The notes: generated from the letters alone by a model not told the origin. Positions 1-9,342 are shown, numbered from the stretch's first letter. The stretch: DNA of 64,000 nucleotides from Methylomonas rapida (GCF_024360925.2 NZ_CP113517.1:2294001-2358000); one strand, 5' to 3'. Numbers and translations: made by a program.

Positions 1-17
1 TGAGGAGTCCTGTCACC

Positions 18-365
18 ATGACTGATATGCCAGAAAAACCAAAAATGGGTGAATACAAACGCCACCTGCTGGTTTGTACCGGCCCACGCTGCACCGAAAA
101 TGGTGAAGCCCAAGCCTTATTCGAAACCCTGGGCGAGAAGTTTAAAGCGGCGGGCATCGACAAAGGCGAACTCAGGGTCAAACGTACCCGCACCCACTGT
201 TTCGCCACCTGCAAATCCGGCCCCATTATGTGCGTACAACCCGATGGCGTCTGGTATTACAACGTCAATGAAGCCAATTTACAGCGTATCATCAATGAGC
301 ATTTGCTGGACGGCAAGCCGGTCGAGGATTTGATTTATCATCGAAGCGCTTGCCCGGTTCCATAG
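18..365 (+). CDS. [2Fe-2S] thioredoxin-like ferredoxin-type protein
   Basis: A 115-residue soluble protein with the cysteine pattern of the thioredoxin-like [2Fe-2S] family: CTGPRC near residue 20, HCFATC near residue 60, and MC shortly after. The family binds a [2Fe-2S] cluster and is thought to carry electrons or help tetrapyrrole metabolism; the exact partner is not known. A GAGGAG Shine-Dalgarno at 3-8 supports the ATG at 18. Siroheme synthase starts 18 bases downstream on the same strand, so a link to siroheme or cobalamin metabolism is likely but inferred. Confidence 0.85.
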   Translation: MTDMPEKPKMGEYKRHLLVCTGPRCTENGEAQALFETLGEKFKAAGIDKGELRVKRTRTHCFATCKSGPIMCVQPDGVWYYNVNEANLQRIINEHLLDGKPVEDLIYHRSACPVP

Positions 366-383
366 CAGTAACACCCAGTCGTC

Positions 384-1769
384 ATGGATTATTTCCCGCT
401 TTTCTTGAAAGTTAAAGGCCAAACGTGCCTGGTGGTAGGCGCTGGCGAAATCGCGGCGCGAAAAATTGAATTACTGATCCGCGCTGGAGGCAACATCGTC
501 GTGGTTGCTACAGAAATTGGTAACACGGTAGCCGCTATGCAGCATTCAAACCCGATCGTTATCCGCCAAAAAGCATTTTCGCATGAGGATGTCGACGGTA
601 TGGGACTTGTGGTCTCCGCTACCAATTGCAGAACCACTAACATCGAGGTCTCCAACGTGGCGCATCAGCGAAGAATCCCGGTTAATGTGGTGGATGATCC
701 GGCGTTGTGTTCTTTTATATTCCCGGCCATTATTGATCGCTCCCCTTTGCTTGTTGCCATTTCTTCGAGTGGTGTATCTCCCGTATTGACGCGGTTATTA
801 CGGGCCAGGATAGAAAGTGCCATCCCAGCGTCGTTTGGCCTGTTGGTTCAATTGGCAGAAAAATTCAAGTTATTGGTCAAACAACGCATTCCACAACCGA
901 GTCAGCGGAGAATTTTCTGGGAAAAAATTTTACAAGGATCGGTCGCCGAATTAGTTTTTGTAGGCAAGCAGGACGAAGCGGAACAACTGCTGCTATCGCA
1001 ACTGCAACAGGCCGATCCTGCTGTAAGTCAGGGTGAAGTGTATTTAATAGGTGCCGGCCCTGGCGACCCTGATTTATTAACGTTTAAAGCGTTGCGGTTG
1101 CTGCAGCAGGCTGATGTTGTCGTTTATGATCGACTGGTTTCCAACGAAATTCTTGATATGGCTAGGCGGGACGCCGAAAAAATCTATGTCGGTAAGCAGC
1201 GAGATAATCATAGCCTGCCGCAGGAGTCGATTAATCGATTGTTAACTGATTTAGCCCTGGCCGGCAAACGGGTCGCCCGATTAAAGGGTGGCGATCCTTT
1301 TGTCTTTGGTCGAGGGGGTGAAGAAATTGAGTCTATTATGCCACACGGGATCAGCTATCAGGTCGTGCCCGGCATTACGGCGGCGGCAGGCTGTGCCAGC
1401 TATGCGGGCATTCCCTTAACCCATCGAGATCATGCGCAATCCTGCACATTTGTCACCGGGCACTTAAAAGACGGCAGTATTAATCTCGATTGGCAGCATT
1501 TATCTCGTCCTAATCAAACGGTTGTGATTTTTATGGGACTGGCAGGATTGGCCACTATCTGCCGATCACTGATGGAACACGGTTGCCCGGCCAATCACCC
1601 CATTGCTGTCATTCAGTCAGGAACAACCAGAAACCAACGGGTATTAACAGGAACACTAGCCGATATGCCAGACCGTGTGGAACAGGCCGATATGGAGCCT
1701 CCGACACTGATTATTGTTGGTTCGGTAGTTACGCTCCATCAAAAATTGGACTGGTTTCAGACGTCATAG
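384..1769 (+). CDS. cysG: Siroheme synthase (CysG type)
   Basis: A fusion enzyme of 461 residues, the usual length for CysG. The N-terminal half is the precorrin-2 dehydrogenase/ferrochelatase domain, with the NAD-binding stretch VVGAGEIAARK near residue 17. The C-terminal half, from about residue 215, is uroporphyrinogen-III C-methyltransferase: it opens with VYLIGAGPGDPDLLTFKA and carries the RLKGGDPFVFGRGGEE loop. Together they turn uroporphyrinogen III into siroheme, the cofactor of sulfite and nitrite reductases, in the cytoplasm. It probably shares a transcript with the preceding [2Fe-2S] protein gene. Confidence 0.95.
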   Translation: MDYFPLFLKVKGQTCLVVGAGEIAARKIELLIRAGGNIVVVATEIGNTVAAMQHSNPIVIRQKAFSHEDVDGMGLVVSATNCRTTNIEVSNVAHQRRIPVNVVDDPALCSFIFPAIIDRSPLLVAISSSGVSPVLTRLLRARIESAIPASFGLLVQLAEKFKLLVKQRIPQPSQRRIFWEKILQGSVAELVFVGKQDEAEQLLLSQLQQADPAVSQGEVYLIGAGPGDPDLLTFKALRLLQQADVVVYDRLVSNEILDMARRDAEKIYVGKQRDNHSLPQESINRLLTDLALAGKRVARLKGGDPFVFGRGGEEIESIMPHGISYQVVPGITAAAGCASYAGIPLTHRDHAQSCTFVTGHLKDGSINLDWQHLSRPNQTVVIFMGLAGLATICRSLMEHGCPANHPIAVIQSGTTRNQRVLTGTLADMPDRVEQADMEPPTLIIVGSVVTLHQKLDWFQTS

Positions 1770-1863
1770 TAAAAATAAACTCTTACCATTGGGTGAGTTG
1801 ATAAGCGATCTGTCATTTCCAATGTTAGTCACTACATCCATCAGCTTAATCCATTAGTTATTG

Positions 1864-2967
1864 CTAATTTTTACCTTTTCGAGGGGATGGGCAAAAATAG
1901 CCAATAACGGACTCGATTGCGGCGTAAGGATCGCTATCCGATTGCTTGGCATCCAACAAGGCATGGCCGATTTTTGAAAGTAATCGTACCTTGTCGTTGA
2001 TCGCCTTGCCCTGTTGTTGAAACTGATGTTGATGCTTGTGCTTGGCTGCGCTGAATAACTTCAACAGGATACGGTCGTGTAGATCAATAATTTCGTCGAT
2101 AATGGTAGCTGTGCTTTCCAAGGTTACGGCCACGAGCGTGGCGTATCGGCGTTCGCTTTCAAACTTGCCGAGGTCCTGCGGCGTCATTTGCCCACCTTCG
2201 CGCGCGATTTTTAATAGCCGGTTCTGGTGAATGTGCCGACCAATGCCGTCCGGCAAGGCAATTGCCTGAAAGGTTTTCAGCCGCTCGATGTGTTCCAGCA
2301 TATAGCGGGAATTGGGCTTCAAAGACGATTGACGTAGCCAAACCAGCCAAGTCGTGTTGGAATCCGGCTTGATTTTCAGCAGTTCGTCGAGCCGTTGTCG
2401 ATGCAACGCCGTGAGCGGCTGGGCCAACGCCCGGTAGATGCTGCGATTCGCGCGGGTGATAGCTTCGGCACAGGCTCGCTCAATCACGGTAAGCGTCGGT
2501 AGAATCACTTTGCGTTGGCGCAGTGCTTCCAAAGCATGAGCCGCTAACACTACACCTTTATCGGTTTGCATGGCGAGATCGGCCAGTGTTTTCACCAGAA
2601 ACCGGAAATCGGATAATCCGAAGGCCGATACTCCAAGATAGCCGCGCAGTTCCTGGAAATGTTCGCGCCGCGTTTCATCGCGCTCGCCGTATTTTCGCCA
2701 AGCGCCGGGATCGGTCTTGATTTGGCCGGCGATCCAGTGGATTACCGATTCCGCTACAGTTGCATTCGCAGCTAAAGCGTAACCAGGGTAGCGCAGCAGG
2801 CAAAGCTGCACCGCGAAACCAAGGCGATTGGCATCGCCCCGGCGCTGTCGAATCAGAGCCCAGTCGGATTCATTGAAAGTGTAATGGCGAATCAGGTCGT
2901 CTTGAGTATCAGGCAAGGCCAGCAAACTGCCTCGTTCCATAGCGGACAAAACCAAGCGCCTGGACAT
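1864..2967 (-). pseudogene. tnpA: Tn3-family transposase, C-terminally truncated
   Basis: The 367 residues match the DUF4158-type N-terminal region of Tn3-family transposases: [14 protein letters not shown], then [17 protein letters not shown] near residue 42. Family members are about 950-1000 residues and have a DDE catalytic domain in the missing C-terminal part. Family-like sequence runs to about AAIESVI (residue 354) and is followed by an unrelated short tail and a stop, which marks a deletion or rearrangement near position 1905. The start codon lies two bases after the resolvase stop. The product should not be able to transpose. Confidence 0.85.
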
Positions 2968-2969
2968 GA

Positions 2970-3530
2970 TTACTCAGTGGTCTTCAAATATTGGTATAGG
3001 GTTTCGCGGCTAATGCCATACTCGCGGGCCAACTTGGCTTTCTGCTCGCCGGCACTGGCCCGGCTTTGTAACTCTGCTACCTGCTCAGTCGATAGTGCTT
3101 TCTTGCGCCCCCGGTAAGCGCCGCGCTGTTTGGCCAGCGCAATGCCTTCGCGCTGCCGTTCGCGGATCAGCGCCCGTTCGAACTCGGCAAACGCCCCCAT
3201 GACAGAAAGCAATAAATTGGCCATCGGCGAATCTTCGCCAGTGAAAGTCAAGCATTCCTTGACGAACTCGATGCGCACGCCGCGTTTGGTTAATTGCTGA
3301 ACCAAGCGCCGTAAGTCATCCAGATTTCTCGCCAAGCGGTCCATGCTATGCACGACGACCGTATCGCCTTCTCGAACAAACGCAAGTAGCTCGTCCAAGG
3401 CGGGGCGTTCGGTATCTTTGCCAGACGCCTTATCGGTAAAAACTTTACTGACCTCGACCTGTTCCAGTTGCCGTTCTGGATTTTGGTCGAACGAGCTGAC
3501 TCTGATGTAACCGATACGATGCCCTTGCAA
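2970..3530 (-). CDS. tnpR: Serine resolvase of Tn3-family element
   Basis: A small serine recombinase of 186 residues, full length. The catalytic domain opens with [16 protein letters not shown], with the nucleophilic serine of the YxRVSS motif near residue 12, and continues with the conserved [13 protein letters not shown] block. A C-terminal helix-turn-helix ([13 protein letters not shown]) binds the res site. The role is to resolve transposition cointegrates. The start is a TTG preceded by GAGGA on the minus strand. It appears intact while its transposase is truncated, so it could still act on res sites elsewhere. Confidence 0.9.
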   Translation of the reverse strand: MQGHRIGYIRVSSFDQNPERQLEQVEVSKVFTDKASGKDTERPALDELLAFVREGDTVVVHSMDRLARNLDDLRRLVQQLTKRGVRIEFVKECLTFTGEDSPMANLLLSVMGAFAEFERALIRERQREGIALAKQRGAYRGRKKALSTEQVAELQSRASAGEQKAKLAREYGISRETLYQYLKTTE

Positions 3531-3637
3531 ATAATTGTCCTCAAAAAACCAAAAGTGTCAGGATAAAATCTATAGCCTTTAGCGGCATGTGTCAATATTT
3601 GCAAAAACATACTCTATCATGACGTCAAAACAGTGCA

Positions 3638-3655
3638 TAACCTGACATCAGGTTA
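3638..3655. promoter_or_regulatory. 18-base palindrome upstream of tnpR
   Basis: TAACCTGA and TCAGGTTA are perfect inverted 8-mers around a CA centre. It lies between the stop of the outer membrane efflux gene and the resolvase. It could be part of the transposon res/promoter region or a small transcription stop. There is no T-run, so I favour a protein-binding site. The assignment is inference. Confidence 0.35.
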
Positions 3656-3665
3656 GGGTATAGTC

Positions 3666-5162
3666 TTAACTGACACCGCCGCCCATAGCTTGGTACAGAG
3701 CTGCGCTATCGACAAGGCGCTGCGCCTGAGCCGCGATCAAGTTAATTCTGGTCTGTTGCGCCGCTTGTTGTGCGATCAGTTGCTGAACGTAGCTGGCTGC
3801 ACCCAGTGCATATTGCCTCTGCACGGATTGCAAAGAGCCCTGTGCCGCAGCATCGGCGCCGGCCAATGCTGCCAATGCCTGGGCATCGTTCTCCAGTGCG
3901 CGCAGGACATCGGCCACATTGCGCAGGGATTCGAGCACCACGCTTTGGTAATTGGCTGCCGCGGCATCGAACGCGGCCAATGCCGCGCGCTTTTCGGCGG
4001 GCAGTGCGGGATTAAAGAGCGGCTGGGTAAGTTGTCCAAGGACATTCCATATTGCCGAACCGGGGCCGAACAATGCGCCTGCAACCAAGGTTTGCGTAGC
4101 AAGATCGGCGCTGAGATTAAGCTGCGGATACAGCTTGGCGATTGCGCTGCCGTATTCCGCGTTGGCAGCGTGTAACAGCGCTTCTGCGCCCAGGATGTCG
4201 GGGCGGCGGCGCACCAACTCGGAAGGTACGATTAAGGGTAAATCGGACGGTAAGGTGAATTCTTCCAGCGTGAAAACGGGTAATCGCCCATCTCCCGGAG
4301 CACGGCCGGTGAGTGCGGCTAACAGATGTTCATTCTGCTGACTCTGTTTGCGCAACACAGGAAGTCCCGCGCGAGTCTGTTCCACTTGGGTTTGCAGCGC
4401 CAATACCTCATCCGGTGCGCCCTGGCCAAGACGCACGCGTTCTTGGGTAATGTGCAATTGTTCATTTTGAGCGCGAAGAATGGCCGCCGTAGTCTGTATT
4501 TGTGCCGCAAGCCTGGCTTGGGTGATCGCGGCGGTAACGATGTTGCCCGCCAAGGTCAGCTGCGCACCTTCCAATTCGTGGTGACGATACTCGGTTTGGG
4601 CGGCTAAGGCTTCCAATGCGCGGCGGTTACCGCCTGCAAGATCGAGTTGGTAATTTACGTTAACACCGGCGTTAAACAAACTGAATTCCCGCGCCTGGCC
4701 ATCTTGTCCCAATACGATGGGATTAAAGCGTTGTCGTTGAGCGCTGAAACCGGCATCGACTTGAGGATACATCATCGCCCCCTCCTGCGCCGCATAGATT
4801 TCCTGTGCCTGACGTAACGTGGCCAGGGCGGAAGCCAGGGTGGGGCTGACCTGAAAAGCCTGCTCTATCAGTGCATCGAGCTTGGATGAACCCAGTTCAC
4901 GCCACCATTGTGCGCTCACGTTCGCGCCGATCTTGAAGTGCTGCGCATTCCCCAAAGCCGTGGCTGCGGATACCGTTTGAGTCGACAAAGGGATTGCGGT
5001 GTAGGCTGGCGTATCGGGGCCGGCCGGTGCTTTGAAATCGGGCCCTACGGTGCAACCCGCCAGCAATCCGGCGACAATCAAGGCTGTATATGTCCAGACC
5101 ACAATGCGATCAGTCTTCGTACGATCAGTGCCGGGACGCTGCATTCCTTCAACGTTGTCCAT
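3666..5162 (-). CDS. NodT-family outer membrane efflux lipoprotein
   Basis: An outer membrane factor (TolC/NodT type, OEP repeats) of 498 residues from the chosen start. I place the start at 5162 because the residues that follow form a lipoprotein signal with lipobox LLAGC and the family opening TVGPDF. The body has the paired alpha-helical OEP repeats rich in Ala, Leu and Gln (for example RRRPDILGAEALLHAANAEYG). It forms the outer membrane channel of a tripartite pump. It overlaps the cytochrome gene by 14 bases and is the last gene of the TetR-HlyD-permease-ATPase operon, so the pump's outer membrane part is encoded locally. Confidence 0.88.
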   Translation of the reverse strand: MDNVEGMQRPGTDRTKTDRIVVWTYTALIVAGLLAGCTVGPDFKAPAGPDTPAYTAIPLSTQTVSAATALGNAQHFKIGANVSAQWWRELGSSKLDALIEQAFQVSPTLASALATLRQAQEIYAAQEGAMMYPQVDAGFSAQRQRFNPIVLGQDGQAREFSLFNAGVNVNYQLDLAGGNRRALEALAAQTEYRHHELEGAQLTLAGNIVTAAITQARLAAQIQTTAAILRAQNEQLHITQERVRLGQGAPDEVLALQTQVEQTRAGLPVLRKQSQQNEHLLAALTGRAPGDGRLPVFTLEEFTLPSDLPLIVPSELVRRRPDILGAEALLHAANAEYGSAIAKLYPQLNLSADLATQTLVAGALFGPGSAIWNVLGQLTQPLFNPALPAEKRAALAAFDAAAANYQSVVLESLRNVADVLRALENDAQALAALAGADAAAQGSLQSVQRQYALGAASYVQQLIAQQAAQQTRINLIAAQAQRLVDSAALYQAMGGGVS

Positions 5163-5601
5163 AAAAATGTTCCACGAACGATTTACGGAAGCTCTGATGG
5201 CAGGCCAGACAACTGCTTTGCAGGTTCGCAAAGGCTGCAATCACGCCTTGCCCATCGTTCCGAGCAGCAACTTGCTCCAGCGCCCGCGCAGCTTGATGTG
5301 TTGTTTCATCATGACTTTCGAACGTGCCCACATCGGTGCCAATGAAAGTCAGGATACGCATCTTCTCGATGACAGGCGGCTTTGGATGCTCGGCGATCCG
5401 TGGCGTGATTTTGGCGACCAAAGCCCAATCTTCACGAGAAATGGCGTCAGTGATGGTCTGCATGTTCTTACCGAGTTCCTGCATGATCCTGTGTAGTTCT
5501 AACGGCTTGGCTTCGGTATCGCCATCGGCCCAAGCATGCGAGTAGATGCTGGCAAGCAATACGCCGGCAGTAATGACTGTAAAGATGTTTTCAGTTTTCA
5601 T
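5149..5601 (-). CDS. Cytochrome c'-like periplasmic protein
   Basis: 150 residues with a Sec signal peptide (cleavage predicted after AWA near residue 25) and a single haem c motif CLACH at residues 131-135, close to the C terminus. A C-terminal haem site on an all-alpha protein of this size is the class II cytochrome c (c') arrangement. Such proteins bind NO or carry electrons in the periplasm; the role here is unknown. It sits between the ABC ATPase and the outer membrane factor gene of an efflux operon, overlapping the latter, which is an uncommon place for a cytochrome. Confidence 0.8.
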   Translation of the reverse strand: MKTENIFTVITAGVLLASIYSHAWADGDTEAKPLELHRIMQELGKNMQTITDAISREDWALVAKITPRIAEHPKPPVIEKMRILTFIGTDVGTFESHDETTHQAARALEQVAARNDGQGVIAAFANLQSSCLACHQSFRKSFVEHFYGQR

Positions 5602-5627
5602 AAAGTGCCTTGAATTTCATTGTTTAT

Positions 5628-6338
5628 TCACTCGAATCCCCGTCCTTCGCCAGCTTCCTCATCGGTCACGCCGTCGCGGATATGGTAGATGCGTTTGAAG
5701 GTGGGAATAATTTTTTCGTCGTGGGTGACAACGATGATGGCGGTCTCGAACTGGCGTGCCATATCGTTGAGAATACGGATAACGGCCATGGCCCGCTCAC
5801 TGTCGAGCGGCGCGGTGGGTTCGTCGGCAAGAATAACAGGCGGGCGATTGACCAGCCCACGGGCGATAGCCACGCGCTGCTGTTCGCCGCCGGAAAGCTG
5901 CGACGGCATGGCGCGGGCGCGGTGTTGTACATCCAGCGCGGTGAGGAGCTCCAGTGCTTTCGCACGCGCTTTACTATTGGGAATCCCTGCCAACATCGGC
6001 AGCAGTGCAACGTTGTCGGTCACATCGAGAAAAGGAATCAGGTAGGGTGCCTGGAATACGAAGCCGATCTTGTCGCGCCGCAAGGCTCGCAGGTCACGTA
6101 CTTTCCAATCGTTGTCAAAGATCACCTCATCACCCAGAACCATGCGACCGGCAGTCGGATCGATCACCGCCCCCAGACACTTGAGCAGGGTGCTCTTACC
6201 GGAACCTGATGGACCGATGAGTCCTACCACTTCACCAGGAGCAACCTGCATGTCCACGCCCCTCAAGGCATGAACAGCGGTATCGCCCTCGCCGTAGCGT
6301 TTCTTTAAACCTTCAATGTGAATGCCTTTGCCGCTCAC
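5628..6338 (-). CDS. ABC transporter ATP-binding protein (MacB/LolD type)
   Basis: A 236-residue ATPase. Walker A GPSGSGKST is near residue 42, the Q-loop near residue 95 (FVFQAPY), the signature LSGGEQQRVAIARGL near residue 142, Walker B VILADEPTAPLDSE near 165, and the H-loop VVTHDEK near 200. The closest group is the MacB/LolD/FtsE-like ATPases that work with FtsX-type permeases. Only one base separates it from the upstream permease gene, so the two form one transporter. The substrate cannot be told from sequence. Confidence 0.92.
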   Translation of the reverse strand: MSGKGIHIEGLKKRYGEGDTAVHALRGVDMQVAPGEVVGLIGPSGSGKSTLLKCLGAVIDPTAGRMVLGDEVIFDNDWKVRDLRALRRDKIGFVFQAPYLIPFLDVTDNVALLPMLAGIPNSKARAKALELLTALDVQHRARAMPSQLSGGEQQRVAIARGLVNRPPVILADEPTAPLDSERAMAVIRILNDMARQFETAIIVVTHDEKIIPTFKRIYHIRDGVTDEEAGEGRGFE

Positions 6339-6339
6339 C

Positions 6340-7542
6340 TTAGCCTCCTATGGCGTCGGCCGGATCGACCTTGAGCGCCATACGGATAGCAACAAGGCTG
6401 GCCAATGCGCAGATTGCCAGCACAGCGAAAAAACCGGCGACGGAATCAAGTGGCTCCAACAGCACATACTTGGGGAAAATCGGCACCCAAAAGGTAGCGG
6501 TGATTTTCCCCACCACAAAACCTATAGTGCCAAGCGCAAGCGACTGCTGCATGATCATGCCGGCAATGGTGCGGTTCCTGGTGCCGATCAGTTTAAGCAC
6601 CGCGATTTCCCGAATTTTTCCCAAGGTCAAGGTATAGATGATGAAAGCAACAATGGCCGCGCTGACGATGCTCAGAATCACCAAAAACAAGGCGATTTGC
6701 CTGGCTGATTTATCGATTACTTTGTCCATCAGAATAGATTCCATCTGGGCACGGGTATAAACCTGCAGGCGCGTCCAGCGGCGAATCGTTTCGGCTGCAT
6801 CCTCAGGGAGTGTGCCGGGTTTGAGCTTAACAAGTACCGCATTAACATAGGTGTTGGTACTTTGCGATGCGTTCACCACAGCGAGTAGATCGGGAATGCC
6901 TGGACGATTGAAGTCCGGGTTCTCGGCATTGCGGCGGCGCTGCTGAACCAGGGCATCGTTGTCTTTCAGAAATTGCGCTTCTTGTGCGTCTTTAAGCGGG
7001 ATGAAAACCATCGGATCACCGTTATAAGACACCGTGCGTTTGGATAATCCGACGACCGTGTAAAAATTGCGGCGGATTCGGATGCGCTCACCGAGCTGAA
7101 ATCCGCTGGAAATATCGGCAATGGCTTCATAGTGGCTACGGGTGATATGTCGCCCGGCGACGAGATACCGGGGCTGTCCCGGCGTACCCGGCTTGCCGGC
7201 CGTGACGCCAACCACCATGGCGCTAACATCCTGATCGCCGTGACCTACCTGCATAATCAGATAGGTGATATTGGCTGCGTATTCTACCTCCGGCATATTC
7301 AGCAGACTGCGATACAGATCGTCGTACAGACTGGACGATTCGGCATAAGGCCCCTGAGTGCCCTGTTGCACCACCCACAGATCCGCGCCTGTATTGTCCA
7401 GCATCACCTGTGCATCGTCGACCATGCCTCGATAGATGCCGGCCATACTGAGCGTCACGCCGATCAATAAGCCTAATCCGACGCCGGTGAACACGAATTT
7501 ACCCCAGGAATGGAGAATATCGCGGCCCGCCAAGCTGATCAT
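6340..7542 (-). CDS. FtsX/MacB-like ABC permease
   Basis: A 400-residue inner membrane permease with the FtsX/MacB layout: one N-terminal membrane helix (FVFTGVGLGLLIGVTLSMAG), a periplasmic domain of about 230 residues, and three C-terminal helices ending near IRMALKVDPADAIGG. It pairs with the ATPase downstream and the HlyD-like adaptor upstream, whose stop overlaps its start by 4 bases. The three would move a compound from the periplasm or inner membrane to the NodT channel by a mechanotransmission-type cycle, as known for MacAB; substrate unknown. Confidence 0.9.
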   Translation of the reverse strand: MISLAGRDILHSWGKFVFTGVGLGLLIGVTLSMAGIYRGMVDDAQVMLDNTGADLWVVQQGTQGPYAESSSLYDDLYRSLLNMPEVEYAANITYLIMQVGHGDQDVSAMVVGVTAGKPGTPGQPRYLVAGRHITRSHYEAIADISSGFQLGERIRIRRNFYTVVGLSKRTVSYNGDPMVFIPLKDAQEAQFLKDNDALVQQRRRNAENPDFNRPGIPDLLAVVNASQSTNTYVNAVLVKLKPGTLPEDAAETIRRWTRLQVYTRAQMESILMDKVIDKSARQIALFLVILSIVSAAIVAFIIYTLTLGKIREIAVLKLIGTRNRTIAGMIMQQSLALGTIGFVVGKITATFWVPIFPKYVLLEPLDSVAGFFAVLAICALASLVAIRMALKVDPADAIGG

Positions 7543-8690
7543 CGTGCGGCACCGGGAATGTGTTCAACCACATGAATTCGGCTGTGTGTGGTCAGCGCCT
7601 TTTCGCTGTAAACCACTACCTGGTCGCCGTCCTTGAGGCCATCGCGTATTTGTATTTGGCCATCAAGATCAGCAACACCTAATTTAACGGGGGTAAAGTG
7701 CAGGTCGCCGTCCATAGCTTGCCAGACTCCAGCTTGCCCATTCTCACGATGGATGGCGGCATAGGGAATCACCGGGGCAACTGGTAGGGCAGGCAAGTCG
7801 ACTGTGACTTCGGCCAGTTCACCCAGAGGCGGCAATGGATCGGGAGGCAAATCGAAACTCGCCTTGGCAAGCATTTCTTCAGTTACGGCATCAGCTTTGG
7901 GTTCCACCCGCAGTAAGCGGCCGGCCAGCACATGGCCACTGCGGGAGCGCAACACAATGCGGGCTGGCAGTCCGGCGGCAAGTCCGGCGGCACTGATCTG
8001 GTCGAAGCGTACGTTCAACCATAAACTTTCGGGATCGATCACTTCCACCACAGCTTGACCAGCAACGACAGTTGTGCCGGGATCAGCATCTCGGGAGCTG
8101 ACCAAGCCATCAGCCGGCGCGATCAGACGCAGGTTACCCCGCTGCGTAATCAATGCCTCCCGGTCAGATCGGGCACGAGCGACGTCTTCATGGGCAACCG
8201 TAAGTACAGCATCCGCTATCTGCAATTCCTGTCGCTTGGTGTCGACTATTTCTTCGCTGGTCGAGCGTACTGCAAACAATTGTTCATATCGATGCAACTG
8301 GGCCTTCGCATACGCTTGCCGAGCCTTCGCTTCGCGCAATGCCGCTTCGGCACGCTTGAATGCCGATTCCTGCGAGTGGACGCGATCATCGAGATCGACC
8401 TGATCCATCTCGCCTAACACTTGACCGCCCTTCACCCGATCGCCCACATGCACCTCCAGACGTTGCACGCGACCGGCAACCGTGGGACCAATTTTGTAGG
8501 TATAGCGCGCCTCCACCGTGCCGATACCGAATAGCGCAGGGGCAATTGACTTTGACTTTACTTCCGCGACCGTCACGGTTACCGGTGCTAGCGGGCCGGA
8601 TCGTAAGGCGACGTAGACGAAAAGCACAAGCAACGGCACAATAACTGCCATAAGCGCCAAGGTGCGTTTTTGTAGAGGCATGCGATTCAT
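7539..8690 (-). CDS. HlyD/MacA-like periplasmic adaptor
   Basis: 383 residues with one N-terminal membrane anchor (LALMAVIVPLLVLFVYVAL) and the usual adaptor order: lipoyl half (GTVEARYTYKIGPTVAGRV), coiled-coil hairpin of about 90 residues, second lipoyl half with LIAPADGLV near residue 195, beta barrel, and membrane-proximal domain. It would bridge the ABC permease to the outer membrane factor. It overlaps the TetR gene by 4 bases upstream and the permease by 4 bases downstream, which implies translational coupling. Confidence 0.9.
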   Translation of the reverse strand: MNRMPLQKRTLALMAVIVPLLVLFVYVALRSGPLAPVTVTVAEVKSKSIAPALFGIGTVEARYTYKIGPTVAGRVQRLEVHVGDRVKGGQVLGEMDQVDLDDRVHSQESAFKRAEAALREAKARQAYAKAQLHRYEQLFAVRSTSEEIVDTKRQELQIADAVLTVAHEDVARARSDREALITQRGNLRLIAPADGLVSSRDADPGTTVVAGQAVVEVIDPESLWLNVRFDQISAAGLAAGLPARIVLRSRSGHVLAGRLLRVEPKADAVTEEMLAKASFDLPPDPLPPLGELAEVTVDLPALPVAPVIPYAAIHRENGQAGVWQAMDGDLHFTPVKLGVADLDGQIQIRDGLKDGDQVVVYSEKALTTHSRIHVVEHIPGAAR

Positions 8691-9295
8691 TGCGCACTCC
8701 GGATGCCACGCTGATAAATGGCAAAGACGCGTGGTGCATCGTGGCGGATACGCTCCACATTGCCGGCCAGCAGCGATTGCATGACCAGGCCTTGGATTGT
8801 GCCGATGAACAGGGTGGCCGCCGCTTCGGTATCGAGTGCGGCGGACAGCTCGCCGCAGGCCTTGCCCGCCTCGATCAGCCGGTGCAGGCGTTCTCCATAA
8901 CGCCGGATCAAAGCTTGCACTATGCGCTTGGGCGCGGTCTGCTCGGCACGTTGCAATTCACCAAACATCATTCGGGGAACCCCTGGATGCTCGGCCACGA
9001 ACTCGACGTGGCTCATGAATATCGCCTGCATCGCGGCTAGAGGCGATTCAATACCTTGCGCGGCGCAATCAATCCGGGCCAGAAGGCGTTCCGCCACCCA
9101 CTCCATGACTGCCTGCCAAATGGCGTCCTTGGTCGGAAAATGACGAAACAACGCGCCCTGGGTCAGGTTCATATGTTTAGCGATAGCCGCAGTTGTGATT
9201 TCGCTGGGGTTTTGCGAACCCGCCAATTCAACCACCGCCTCGACTGTTACGGCCCGTCGTTCATCCGCAGGAAGATGTTTCACATAAGTATTCAC
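8687..9295 (-). CDS. TetR-family transcriptional regulator
   Basis: The N-terminal TetR helix-turn-helix is clear: ITTAAIAKHMNLTQGALFRHFPTKDAIWQAVMEW. The C-terminal part is the variable ligand domain. I choose the GTG at 9295, giving 202 residues, because it has GAGAG just upstream and begins at the usual distance from the DNA-binding domain; a longer TTG start at 9322 would fall inside the palindromic operator. It is the first gene of the efflux operon and very likely represses it from the palindrome at 9311-9330. Confidence 0.9.
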   Translation of the reverse strand: MNTYVKHLPADERRAVTVEAVVELAGSQNPSEITTAAIAKHMNLTQGALFRHFPTKDAIWQAVMEWVAERLLARIDCAAQGIESPLAAMQAIFMSHVEFVAEHPGVPRMMFGELQRAEQTAPKRIVQALIRRYGERLHRLIEAGKACGELSAALDTEAAATLFIGTIQGLVMQSLLAGNVERIRHDAPRVFAIYQRGIRSAQ

Positions 9296-9310
9296 GGTTG
9301 CTCTCAAAAA

Positions 9311-9330
9311 GATAGTAATCAATTACTATC
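9311..9330. promoter_or_regulatory. Palindromic operator of the efflux operon
   Basis: GATAGTAAT and ATTACTATC are perfect inverted 9-mers around CA, 16 bases upstream of the TetR gene start. Size and place fit a TetR-family autoregulatory operator. A second, shorter palindrome, TTATC-GT-GATAA, abuts it at 9331-9342. Binding by the neighbouring TetR protein is inference. Confidence 0.65.
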
Positions 9331-9342
9331 TTATCGTGATAA

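Larger units (their letters stand above)
1864..3660 (-). mobile_element. Tn3-family transposon remnant
   Basis: The block holds a complete serine resolvase and only the N-terminal third of a Tn3-type transposase, both on the minus strand in the usual tnpR-tnpA order. The catalytic part of the transposase is missing and I see no recognisable 38-base Tn3 terminal inverted repeat at either side. The AT-rich stretch upstream of tnpR (3531-3660), with several TGTC/TGACA words, is where a res site would be. The left border at the transposase stop and the right border before the efflux gene are approximate. Confidence 0.75.

Noticed and set aside
9295..9322. TTG start at 9322 for the TetR gene
   Set aside because: It would place the start codon in the operator palindrome; the GTG at 9295 has a better ribosome site.
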